Positions 46,801 through 53,889 of a stretch of 64,000 nucleotides of DNA are shown one piece after another. The notes beneath the pieces were generated by a model. The model was not told the origin of the DNA and did no database searches. It saw only the letters and a program-made list of their open reading frames with translations. Made by a program: the position numbers and the translations under genes. Source of the DNA: Candidatus Heimdallarchaeota archaeon (lineage in GTDB: Archaea; Asgardarchaeota; Heimdallarchaeia; Heimdallarchaeales; Kariarchaeaceae); the NCBI GenBank assembly GCA_026702845.1, contig JADCLS010000014.1, forward strand, positions 1 through 64,000, in the 5' to 3' direction. Each line of letters starts with the position of its first letter. Position 1 is the stretch's first letter.

Positions 46801-46847
46801 CGATAATGATATTACTGGGAATATTGTTCAGAAGAAGGAAATTCTGA
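43806..46847 (+). CDS. Secreted subtilisin-like serine protease (S8) with C-terminal anchor
   Basis: 1013 residues. A signal peptide (1-20) is followed by a propeptide-like segment to about 125 and an S8 catalytic domain with Asp144 (VVDNGV), His179 (DHGTLVAG), oxyanion Asn275 (SSAGNAG) and Ser363 (GTSAASPMASG). After about 430 come beta-rich modules, including one with a class I GATase/flavodoxin-like look (KVLMDLGHTSWDN and RYDILWMPDP). Next is a Thr/Ser-rich linker, then FGLSIMILLGILF with RRRKF, a CTERM-type anchor. It should act outside the cell on peptides or on other surface proteins. It ends 4 bases from the convergent tautomerase-like gene. Confidence 0.93.
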   Translation: MISFRFILFLLLINQISMTGLVVDNKIQLNNDYVIPIVESRETYVYFADSQQNYEQMKTIEHRAHYDHIRTIILDLSKEEMDIIKTINYQVYRYDDFSQLSFSPVMSSPGLKLDNSDLEMDTIGITEMWDIGYNGSGVALAVVDNGVQPNHPALEEALIESVNFNLTPDGTSYPVCMDHGTLVAGTAVGNGDLADGSNNPSFRGPAFGADIVAVNMGCEGNTIVGDIFAAFDWIIANNASIDIVNMSWGGGTANFDTIMQILESENIIAISSAGNAGPAQYTVSSGPGLSYPTITVGASCIKSMETFSFACLSDDPEASSGLAEFSSRGPGPGFNFKPDITAPGYNIYAPNVGGGYTNWYGTSAASPMASGGIATLISAIRANNITYNPGVIKAAIMKAAQPLGGFSELDEGKGDIHVFDAWNFILDADRIDNIPLLVDMSPRRDTAPLQAQVFSNLQMQLPLTIISSYPSLTEFSISGNISQILSYNDVLDTNKFSQKTYLDVNTYGAQGYYEGTVTAILGNDSVSATYRLDVGEAAAAKVLMDLGHTSWDNAGLDGIGGSNTGEMVNIALSKSFWVDEFHDILTSDVLNRYDILWMPDPLDLGGSEILLNSEITAIENFVLQGGSVFIDFNGKLNDPIYGLTGTDTYELNRLLNKFSITSNNEVINAPSDTREAIVINYNSLGKDVSSITHFGNFLTVSENAVGVASVSGKITVAMNDLVNGGRVLVSSSNFWLDNAGALGMYPSGYDDVRFCSNTWDWLSSSEQVKRISFNQDKASIEAKFQVINNGTVVVPPDIIRTDQNGISILISPIDLGNGIWGFNDSITQDGRYKYELTYMDEFSIWYAYVDTQAPYLAIAEGYYNQSIFNRDSSILLKFTAGDAVTELQATDFDITLDTTTISPSYYSYADHILRLFIYKSYLNDDDAHLYNLNITVTDSAGNTAFIIFQFAFSDVFTETETITSVTSQTIMTTTQTSEEQSTQVSSLSDTNDTPVFGLSIMILLGILFRRRKF

Positions 46848-46851
46848 GACG

Positions 46852-47190
46852 TTAATATTTATAGTAAGAAGATCTTTTCATGTCATTAAAATAAACAGAT
46901 AACACGAATTCGAAATCGTATTCAGAGATAAGTAAGTGATGAATTGCTTCTGCAATTTCTGATTTAGCTTCATCAGACCTTCCCTCATACAATGTGATCT
47001 CTATATGAATAAAGTTTTGATTTGAAGTTCCATCACCAATTTTGTATTTATTTAACCAAATAAATCTCGATTTACAATTTTCTATGGCTGTTTTGGCCAA
47101 ATCACTGACTATTTGATTTATTGAAAGCATGAGTTCATCAATATCATCTATTTGAACACTATCAGTAACTTCTATGCGTATCTGCGGCAT
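46852..47190 (-). CDS. 5-carboxymethyl-2-hydroxymuconate isomerase (CHMI)-like tautomerase
   Basis: 112 residues from the ATG at 47190, giving the N-terminal MPQIRIEV in which Pro, exposed after Met removal, is the catalytic base of the tautomerase superfamily. A longer reading from 47274 would bury this Pro, so I reject it. The pattern CKSRFIWLNKYKIGDG followed by FIHIEITLYEGRS matches the HpaF/CHMI family (RSR, W, ADG, FVHM and GRS in the bacterial enzyme), and the C-terminal FVLSVYFNDM and YYK fit its end. No homoprotocatechuate genes are nearby, so it probably has another enol/keto substrate. Confidence 0.72.
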   Translation of the reverse strand: MPQIRIEVTDSVQIDDIDELMLSINQIVSDLAKTAIENCKSRFIWLNKYKIGDGTSNQNFIHIEITLYEGRSDEAKSEIAEAIHHLLISEYDFEFVLSVYFNDMKRSSYYKY

Positions 47191-47361
47191 AGATTGTATT
47201 TGATATTTTGTAGCTAAATAAGTTGTTATCACATCAAGTAGTAACAGAAATTCGTTATTCAGAATTAATTTCATGATATTGGATATATCTCAAAAAAGTT
47301 AATTCTTATTTGAACAAATTGTAAGGCACCTTTATTAGAATAAATCCTATAGTGAAATTCC

Positions 47362-47973
47362 ATGCTACAAAAAACCAAGAGTATACTTCTTCTTCTAATT
47401 ATTTTCTGTTCTATATCTCAAATTTCTGCTGAGGACTATTCATTTACAAATATACATGTAGATGCACTTAGTTATGTATCTATGGAATTCAATGTATCTG
47501 ATTATTCCGAGTGTAATATTCAGTTAGATTTAATACAAGGAGAAGAAATGACTATACTTATATTTGATGAACAAAATTATGATATTTGGAAAGACCCATT
47601 GACATATCAAGAAGCTTCTAATAATTTGTACAAATTTAATTTTACCACACCTCAAGATTACTCAGTTAATCTGAATAAAGGTTTGTATTTTATGATTATT
47701 TACAATATGTGGGGAGTAAATTCCATTATAGTGGATATATTCCTTACTATTACTGAAACAATAGATACGAACCTATTGATCCAAATCGGTTTATTCAGCA
47801 TTATTATGATATTCCCCTTACTTGGGTCAATTCGTAGAATGCTAATTTCTCGCACTGCTGAAGATAGTTCTACCTATCAAGAATATAATCAATTCTCAGA
47901 GAAATCATGTCGAAATTGCTATAGTCGCATAGAAGATGGTAAAGAATGTCCGAATTGTGGCCAGAGATATTAA
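47362..47973 (+). CDS. Exported membrane protein with C-terminal cytoplasmic zinc ribbon
   Basis: 203 residues: signal peptide 1-23 (SISQISAE cleavage area), an extracytoplasmic beta-rich domain to about 130, one membrane helix (about 137-155), then a short cytoplasmic tail ending in a zinc ribbon C183-x2-C186-x9-C196-x2-C199. It is the third membrane-anchored ribbon protein of the window. A TATA-like TTTATTA about 28 bases before the ATG suggests a leaderless start. Role unknown. Confidence 0.72.
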   Translation: MLQKTKSILLLLIIFCSISQISAEDYSFTNIHVDALSYVSMEFNVSDYSECNIQLDLIQGEEMTILIFDEQNYDIWKDPLTYQEASNNLYKFNFTTPQDYSVNLNKGLYFMIIYNMWGVNSIIVDIFLTITETIDTNLLIQIGLFSIIMIFPLLGSIRRMLISRTAEDSSTYQEYNQFSEKSCRNCYSRIEDGKECPNCGQRY

Positions 47974-47988
47974 AAATTATAATTTTGA

Positions 47989-48339
47989 TTATTGATCCTT
48001 CTTAAATTTATTCAACTTTGTATATCTTATGCTGATGATTACTAGGAATGAAATTACAATTGCATTAATAATTAGGCTACCATCCTCAATATTAGCTTCA
48101 TTAGGAATATTCGTACTCCTATCTACAATTGTTATTATGACATCATCAATAGCAAGATTACCTGATATATCCCAAACAGAAAGTGTGACGGTATAGTTAC
48201 CCACTGCCATATTAGCCAGACTGAAGATGATCTCATCAGCGAAAATACCGGTTACTGATTCCTGATCATCAATCTCAATTCTATATAAGTCAGGATGACT
48301 TTCTAATACAGTCCAAATTAACCCAATATTGTAATTCTC
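47989..48339 (-). pseudogene. C-terminal remnant of a large Ig-like surface protein
   Basis: Open frame of 116 codons closed upstream by a TAG at 48340-48342, with no start codon until residue 45. It reads IWTVLESHPDLYRIEIDD, a 'GIFADEIIFS' strand, MAVGNYTVTLSVWDISGN and DDVIITIVD, one complete copy of the Ig-like repeat of Asgard surface proteins (W-T-x3-x-P-x-Y and GNYTVTL...D-SGN...D). A C-terminal helix (about residues 90-105) and a KLNKFKK tail follow. The upstream body is missing. It lies 15 bases from the convergent zinc-ribbon gene. Confidence 0.7.
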
Positions 48340-48448
48340 CTAATTCAGAGGATCATACTAGCTGTAATTGGATTGTTAAAAATGAAGCTATTTCTTTAGG
48401 CTGAATAATGAGCTAATTCTTTAAGAATTGGGGGACAATTTAAGAGAT

Positions 48449-49552
48449 ATGCACCTAGATAAACTTGAACAATGGAGTAATGCATTTGGGCCTTCAGGAT
48501 TTGAACATGAGGTTGGACAACTTATCCACAGCTATGTTTGTGAATTCGCAGAAGAAGTAACCAACGATAAAACCGGTTCAATTATATTCAAAAAGGGGAA
48601 TAGTGGACCTAAAATAATGATTCCGGGACACATGGATGAAGTTGGATTTATTATAACCTCTATTGATAAATCAGGTTATTTGTCTTTTAATCAACTTGGA
48701 GGCTGGTGGGATCAGACCCTTCTTAATCAGAGGGTGATTATTCGATCCAATAAGGGAGAAAAGATAACTGGGGTTATAGCTGCTAAGCCACCTCATCTTC
48801 TAGAGGCTTCTGATAGAACCAAGGTTGTAACCAAATCAGAGATGTTTATTGATGTTGGTTGCAAATCTGATGAAGAAGTCAAAAAACTGGGTATTCGAGT
48901 TGGAGATCCTGCAGTACCTGATTCTACATTTGAGATATTAAAAAGGTTTCAAATGGTGGATGATAAGGAAAAAGAAGTACAACTCGCCATGGGAAAAGCA
49001 TTTGATGATAGAATTGGTGTATTTATTGCCACAGAGGTCATGAGAAGAATTATTGATGAAAAAATAGAGCACCCTAACATTATATATGGTGTAAGTACAA
49101 CACAAGAGGAAGTTGGTCTAAGAGGGGCAAAAACAGCAGCACAAGTTATCCAACCAGATTTAGCGATCGTTCTTGAAGTTGATATTGCTGGAGATGTTCC
49201 AGGAGTTGATAAGAAGAAAGCACCTGCTGAGATGTCGAAAGGTCCATCCATTCTAGTTGCAGATGGGAGTATGCTACCCAATCCTAAGTTCAGAGATTAT
49301 GTTATCAATCTTGCCGAGGAATTGAAGATTGATCACCAGTTATCCTTTGTTTTTGGAGGAGGTACAGATGGTGGAGTAATTCATACCACAGGTAGTGGAG
49401 CTCCATCGATAGTCATATCAATTGCCACCAGACACATCCACTCACATAATGGAATACTTGATCTTGGAGATGTGGATAAAACGATCACCTTGATCGTGGA
49501 ATTACTAAGAAGATTAGATGATAATACAGTAAAATCCTTTACATCCTATTAA
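48449..49552 (+). CDS. M42 family aminopeptidase
   Basis: 368 residues from the ATG at 48449, chosen because it gives the family opening HLDKLEQWSNAFGPSGFEHE. A GGGGGA lies about 15 bases upstream, and a longer reading from a TTG at 48428 is possible. Di-metal site: His61 (PGHMDEVGF), Asp186/187 (KAFDDRIG), Glu220/221 (TQEEVGLRGA; the first is the likely general base), Asp245 (EVDIAGD) and His331 (RHIHSHNG). The enzyme forms large tetrahedral cytosolic aminopeptidases (TET/FrvX) in archaea and trims peptides from the proteasome. No operon partner. Confidence 0.94.
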   Translation: MHLDKLEQWSNAFGPSGFEHEVGQLIHSYVCEFAEEVTNDKTGSIIFKKGNSGPKIMIPGHMDEVGFIITSIDKSGYLSFNQLGGWWDQTLLNQRVIIRSNKGEKITGVIAAKPPHLLEASDRTKVVTKSEMFIDVGCKSDEEVKKLGIRVGDPAVPDSTFEILKRFQMVDDKEKEVQLAMGKAFDDRIGVFIATEVMRRIIDEKIEHPNIIYGVSTTQEEVGLRGAKTAAQVIQPDLAIVLEVDIAGDVPGVDKKKAPAEMSKGPSILVADGSMLPNPKFRDYVINLAEELKIDHQLSFVFGGGTDGGVIHTTGSGAPSIVISIATRHIHSHNGILDLGDVDKTITLIVELLRRLDDNTVKSFTSY

Positions 49553-49641
49553 TTAACAAAATTCTACTTTAACTATCTTTTTGAAAAGCTCGTAACTATT
49601 AAAAAAGAGACAATTTAAATCTAAAAATTTCGATCCATGGG

Positions 49642-49662
49642 TTTCCATTGGTTCAATGGAAA
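49642..49662. repeat. 8-bp inverted repeat
   Basis: TTTCCATT (49642-49649) faces AATGGAAA (49655-49662) across a five-base loop, in the gap between the M42 peptidase and the LRR gene. It is a possible RNA hairpin at the peptidase 3' end or an operator for the LRR gene. Confidence 0.45.
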
Positions 49663-49790
49663 TGTATATTTTGAATGTACATCATTTGAGGAATAACGAG
49701 AGTATTAAGGTAGAACATAACAAGTTGAAATTTATTTTCTGTTCATTTTAACTTATACAAGTTTAAATTCAAGATTTTCAAAATGATGAT

Positions 49791-50447
49791 GTGAGATTAT
49801 CTAAAATAGAAGAGGGTGCCCTTATAAAAAAAGAGATGGAGATTTTATTCGATCTGGAACAGAAATATCAGATTGAATTTCATCTTGATGAAATTACCCA
49901 ATTCAATGTATGGCGTAGAAATCGAAATATCATAAAACTCAGTTTGGGATCAAGATCTATCGGAGAATTTCCGAAATCAATTTGCAATTTGAGCGAATTG
50001 AATTACCTTTATCTTGGAGGTAATATGATCAGAGAGATACCAGAATGCCTTTATTCATTGAAATATCTCAGAACCTTAGATCTGATAGGAAATCCAATAA
50101 CAAGTATTTCAGATAAAATTGGAAACTTGCAAAATCTTGAGGATCTAGAATTTGAGGCCATGAAACTCAGCAAATTACCAAATTCTTTGTGTGATCTTAA
50201 ATATCTACGTCGGATCAATCTTGCTTCAAATAGCTTGAAGTATTTACCAAAATGTATAGATAAACTTGAAAATCTAGAGATATTACATTTAGATGAGAAT
50301 CAACTTACTACCCTACCAATCAGTATTAGAAATTTAAAAAAACTCAGAAGCATATTTCTTTTGAGAAATCCATTGGATTATACTGATGAGCTACGGGAAA
50401 CATTCAACATATTACGGGATAATAACTGTAGAATATATACAGATTGA
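49791..50447 (+). CDS. Leucine-rich-repeat protein
   Basis: 218 residues from a GTG; no ATG is in frame nearby. A helical cap (1-48) is followed by about seven LRRs of 23 residues with the pattern L-x2-L-x-L-x2-N-x-(I/L)-x2-(I/L)P-x2-(I/L), for example LNYLYLGGNMIREIPECLY and LEILHLDENQLTTLPISIR. This is the 'SDS22/Ras-group' flavour common in Asgard archaea and eukaryotes. No signal peptide, so it is cytosolic and probably an adaptor. A second LRR protein of similar size lies at 57014. Its convergent neighbour, 366 bases away, is the second 7TM-longin gene. Confidence 0.88.
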   Translation: MRLSKIEEGALIKKEMEILFDLEQKYQIEFHLDEITQFNVWRRNRNIIKLSLGSRSIGEFPKSICNLSELNYLYLGGNMIREIPECLYSLKYLRTLDLIGNPITSISDKIGNLQNLEDLEFEAMKLSKLPNSLCDLKYLRRINLASNSLKYLPKCIDKLENLEILHLDENQLTTLPISIRNLKKLRSIFLLRNPLDYTDELRETFNILRDNNCRIYTD

Positions 50448-50812
50448 TTCAAATGCTGATCTTCATTTGTGAAAACCTTTGAAATTAAATTGAATATAAA
50501 TAAATTCGTTTTTCTCATGTAAATCAAGATACTTTAAAATTAATAAATAAGTGTAATGCTGTCATGTAAAGTATCATGGAATTGAGTAATTTCTCAGTTT
50601 TGATGATGAATTTGATAGTATTCCCTCTAGAATTTGATAATATTATATCAATACAATCATTGCAGATAGCCCGGACTATAAGCAAATGATGTAGGGAATT
50701 AAACTCTGAAACTAGCAAATTTTTGATATTGTGAATGGAGCTTTGAATCTTGGAATATCATACCTTTCAAGTTACAAAATTTGAATCTGCATTATAATGC
50801 AATTTAAAGATA
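50448..50812. other. Intergenic between convergent genes
   Basis: 365 bases between the 3' ends of the LRR and 7TM-longin genes. No credible coding frame. A short dyad, TGATA facing TATCA (about 50636-50651), is too weak to interpret. Confidence 0.4.
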
Positions 50813-51907
50813 TTAATCGCGGTTAAAGCCAGGAATATATGGGAAACACTCACGAATCAAGCTATTTGCGGATTTGAATAGAGATACATCTGAAACGGAG
50901 ATAAATTCTCTAGTTAAGTAAACTCCATATTGGTCATAGAATTTTCTTGAAAATTGTTCCAATCCAACTTTAAGACTATGAGATGGTTTAGTTGCAACGA
51001 TCACATAATATACTGTCTGGTCAGGAGGAGAGTTAATGATGAGCGTTGCATTTTCCAGTGCCACTTCCTTGATATTTCCCTGTCCTATTGATTCTTTGGC
51101 AAACATATTGATACTTAATAATGCAGATGCAAATAACGCATTGCTCATATTTGAGGGGTTAATATTCCAATTGTAATTGTATAAAATCATCCCAGTTTCT
51201 TGATTGATAGCAGAAATCTTGATAGCTTTGAAAGGTAAAACATACAACATTTTGGGTTCCATAATCAACCCAATCGTTGATACCATTATTCCTGTGCCAA
51301 GGAATAAATCAACGATCCCTGGAACTAACTGGCTGATTTTAGTGACAAAAGCGATAAAACTAATTGGCCCCAGAATTATATTCCCTATAATATACATTCT
51401 AATTTTGGATTTCATGTGCAGTGGGGCATTTACAAATATCTTAATTGAAAAGTAGAAATATAATATCATGACATAAGCAAAAATAATAGACATAAAGACA
51501 CGAGTTAATCCCGCATTGGCAATAGAGTAATCACCATTTGGGAATTGAATAATTTCAGAATTTCCATCTAATAAAATTATGAAGATATTGAATGCAGCAA
51601 TAAATGAAACACCAAGTAAGGCTAGATTTATGGCCTTATCTGTAGTGATAAGATTGATCGTCACTTGTGCTGATAACAACATAAGGGACAGAACAATATT
51701 TTTGAATATGAAGATATTTTGATTTAGCAATAAATATGATATGGCACTAATTGCTTGAAACAATCCAAAAAGTACCCAAGATAGTGCCATAAAAATCAAT
51801 GCTCTATCAGGAAATTTTCTATTTTGGTTAAGAATAACCCCACAACTTGAAATCATCATAATTGAACTAAAAGATGTGATAAATACTTCTATAGTCCAAT
51901 TAACCAT
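50813..51907 (-). CDS. 7TM protein with C-terminal longin-like domain (paralogue)
   Basis: 364 residues, the same length and plan as 38692-39786: seven hydrophobic helices within residues 1-230, then a soluble domain (about 233-364) with IKISAIN, MILYNYNW, a helix with ALFASALLSINMFAKES, strands ATLIINS and VYYVIVA, and a closing helix. Its helix-strand core aligns with the other copy (VLFSGAMKGILTLLNEL...YTIIIEK), although the 7TM parts have diverged. Longin-like domains in Asgard archaea associate with small GTPases and trafficking-like machinery; a sensory or scaffolding role is inferred. It is convergent with the LRR gene. Confidence 0.65.
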   Translation of the reverse strand: MVNWTIEVFITSFSSIMMISSCGVILNQNRKFPDRALIFMALSWVLFGLFQAISAISYLLLNQNIFIFKNIVLSLMLLSAQVTINLITTDKAINLALLGVSFIAAFNIFIILLDGNSEIIQFPNGDYSIANAGLTRVFMSIIFAYVMILYFYFSIKIFVNAPLHMKSKIRMYIIGNIILGPISFIAFVTKISQLVPGIVDLFLGTGIMVSTIGLIMEPKMLYVLPFKAIKISAINQETGMILYNYNWNINPSNMSNALFASALLSINMFAKESIGQGNIKEVALENATLIINSPPDQTVYYVIVATKPSHSLKVGLEQFSRKFYDQYGVYLTREFISVSDVSLFKSANSLIRECFPYIPGFNRD

Positions 51908-52018
51908 AAACTCAACTTAGGGATATTGTTTATAAAGTATTTTGGATATTTTGAATAAATGGTAAAATATTTCCATGATACAGAAAAAATCTAGTTAGTA
52001 GATAAAATAATCAAGATG

Positions 52019-52939
52019 TTATTCAATATTCCATATAGGATTTGAAAGGTATCTCTCGCCTGTATCTGGAACAATAGCTAGAATTGTTTGATTCTCATCC
52101 ATAGTTTTTGCAATTTTTAGTGCAGCTGTGACTGCGGCACCACCTGAGTACCCCACAAAAATTCCCTCTTCAGATGCCAATCTCCTTGCGGTTAATACTG
52201 CCTCTTCGTATTCAATAGTTTCAATACCATCATAAATGTGTGTATTTAATATATCAGGAATAAAACCTGCACCTATTCCAGCTAATTTATGAGGGCCAGG
52301 ATCACCACCTGAAAGAACCGGAGAATCTTTAGGCTCAACTGCATAAATTTTAATTCCAGGAATTTTTTCTTTTAATATCTCTCCTGTGCCAGTAATAGTA
52401 CCACCAGTACCCACTCCAGCTACAAAAGCGTTCAGCTTACCACCTGTGGCATCAAGTATTTCAAGAGCTGTAGTTTTTCTATGCACATCTGGGTTGGCTG
52501 GATTTTTAAATTGTTGTAAAATAATTCCATTTGGATCCTTATTAGCAATTTCTTCAGCTTTAGCTATTGAACCTTTCATCCCTTTGGTTTGATCAGTTAG
52601 AACAAGATTCGCACCATAAGCTCTAAGAATTTTACGCCTCTCTATACTCATTGATTCAGGCATAGTTAATGTCAATTTGTATCCCTTAGCAGCACATACC
52701 ATAGCTAAGCCAATACCTGTATTACCAGAGGTTGGCTCAATGATGTGGGATTGTTCATTAATCAATCCGGATTTTTCTGCCTCTTCAATCATATTCAGAC
52801 CTATTCTATCCTTTACACTCCCACCAGGATTGAAATATTCCAATTTGAGGAGAACAGTTGCTCGAATGTCATCAGTTATTTTATTTAATTTTACGATGGG
52901 AGTCTTTCCTATCAGTTCAGTTACAGAATTATAAATCAT
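52019..52939 (-). CDS. cysK: Cysteine synthase (O-acetylserine sulfhydrylase)
   Basis: 306 residues. A PLP enzyme that makes cysteine from O-acetylserine and sulfide. Lys43 in GGSVKDR forms the Schiff base; TSGNTG (70-75) binds the substrate carboxylate; GVGTGGTITG is the phosphate loop; SGGAAV is the late conserved turn. The ATG has an excellent ribosome site (AAGGAGATGATC, about 6 bases upstream) that lies inside the end of cysE. The single-base gap and order cysE-cysK make one translationally coupled operon and probably a cysteine synthase complex. Confidence 0.96.
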   Translation of the reverse strand: MIYNSVTELIGKTPIVKLNKITDDIRATVLLKLEYFNPGGSVKDRIGLNMIEEAEKSGLINEQSHIIEPTSGNTGIGLAMVCAAKGYKLTLTMPESMSIERRKILRAYGANLVLTDQTKGMKGSIAKAEEIANKDPNGIILQQFKNPANPDVHRKTTALEILDATGGKLNAFVAGVGTGGTITGTGEILKEKIPGIKIYAVEPKDSPVLSGGDPGPHKLAGIGAGFIPDILNTHIYDGIETIEYEEAVLTARRLASEEGIFVGYSGGAAVTAALKIAKTMDENQTILAIVPDTGERYLSNPIWNIE

Positions 52940-52940
52940 C

Positions 52941-53753
52941 TTAGATCATCTCCTTACCTTTGAATTGATTTTGTCCATCAGTTATATCTCTATTATGTTG
53001 GTTCTCTAAGGATTCAATTCTTCTGAGCAGTTGATGTATCAACTCATCTTTGTCTTTTGGTTCTTTTTCCACCTTCTGTCCATTCTGCTTGACAGTTCTA
53101 CCTAACACTCCCACTATTGTAGAATTTTCTGGGACATCCTTAACTACTACAGAATTTGCTCCAATCTTAGTATTCTTTCCAATTCTGATATCACCTAATA
53201 CACTGGCATTTGAACCTACCATTACATTATCTTCAAGGGTAGGATGCCTTTTCACAGGCTCTAAACTGACTCCTCCTAGTGTCACACCTTGGTAGAGGGT
53301 TACATTATTTCCTATCTCGGCAGTTTCGCCAATTACAGTACCTGATCCATGATCAATAAAGAAACCCGATCCAATGGTAGCACCTGGATGGATCTCAATA
53401 CCAGTAATAGTTCTAGATATATCTGATAGAAACCGTGGAATATAAGGAATATCGAGTTTCTCAAAAAAATGTGCTATTCTATGTAAAAGTATGGCTTTAA
53501 CTCCTGGATATGAGGTTAGTACTTCAAGAATGGATTTTGCCGCTGGATCTCTTTCATATGCTGCCTGAATATCACTTGCATGTAATCTGACCAATTGATC
53601 AAGATCCTGCAGCATATCATTAGTATCAATCGCAGATCTATCCAGTTCAAATTTGTACAACCAGTCCAAAAGGTTTAGACTCATATCTCTTATTTCCTTA
53701 TCATGCGATTTGAAGGGAAACGGATTTTGAGGTTCCGAATTATCTGTACTCAT
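52941..53753 (-). CDS. cysE: Serine O-acetyltransferase
   Basis: 270 residues from the ATG at 53753. It acetylates serine for CysK. A helical N-terminus (about 20-110) is followed by left-handed beta-helix hexapeptide repeats: HPGATIGSGFFIDHGSG with the catalytic His, TVIGETAEIGNNVTLYQG, then GSNASVLGDIRIGKNTKIGAN. The length and the short tail match the EpsC/CysE short class; the extended C-terminus (about 235-270) is charged and coiled-coil-like. An alternative ATG 33 bases upstream falls between the TATA-like box and the likely transcript start, so I reject it. First gene of the operon. Confidence 0.94.
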   Translation of the reverse strand: MSTDNSEPQNPFPFKSHDKEIRDMSLNLLDWLYKFELDRSAIDTNDMLQDLDQLVRLHASDIQAAYERDPAAKSILEVLTSYPGVKAILLHRIAHFFEKLDIPYIPRFLSDISRTITGIEIHPGATIGSGFFIDHGSGTVIGETAEIGNNVTLYQGVTLGGVSLEPVKRHPTLEDNVMVGSNASVLGDIRIGKNTKIGANSVVVKDVPENSTIVGVLGRTVKQNGQKVEKEPKDKDELIHQLLRRIESLENQHNRDITDGQNQFKGKEMI

Positions 53754-53755
53754 GA

Positions 53756-53783
53756 ATATTCTATATCTTGCATAGAATATAAG
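53756..53783 (-). promoter_or_regulatory. Promoter and dyad operator of the cysE-cysK operon
   Basis: The minus strand has CTTATATT (53783-53776), centred about 26 bases before the cysE ATG, so transcription would start at the ATG. Overlapping it is a perfect 9-bp inverted repeat, ATATTCTAT (53756-53764) and ATAGAATAT (53772-53780), with a 7-base spacer. A dyad spanning TATA to start is the usual place for an archaeal repressor site; a sulfur- or cysteine-responsive factor is the obvious guess. Confidence 0.6.
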
Positions 53784-53889
53784 CATTTGGCTAAAGGTAA
53801 TTGAAGAATAAATTTCAAATAATAATGTTGAGTTTTATCATTTTAATTTGGTTCTATTTTTATTAGTGATTCGGCTGATACAAACAATA

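Noticed and set aside
47191..47274. Longer N-terminus of the CHMI-like protein
   Set aside because: It would bury the catalytic Pro that must be N-terminal.
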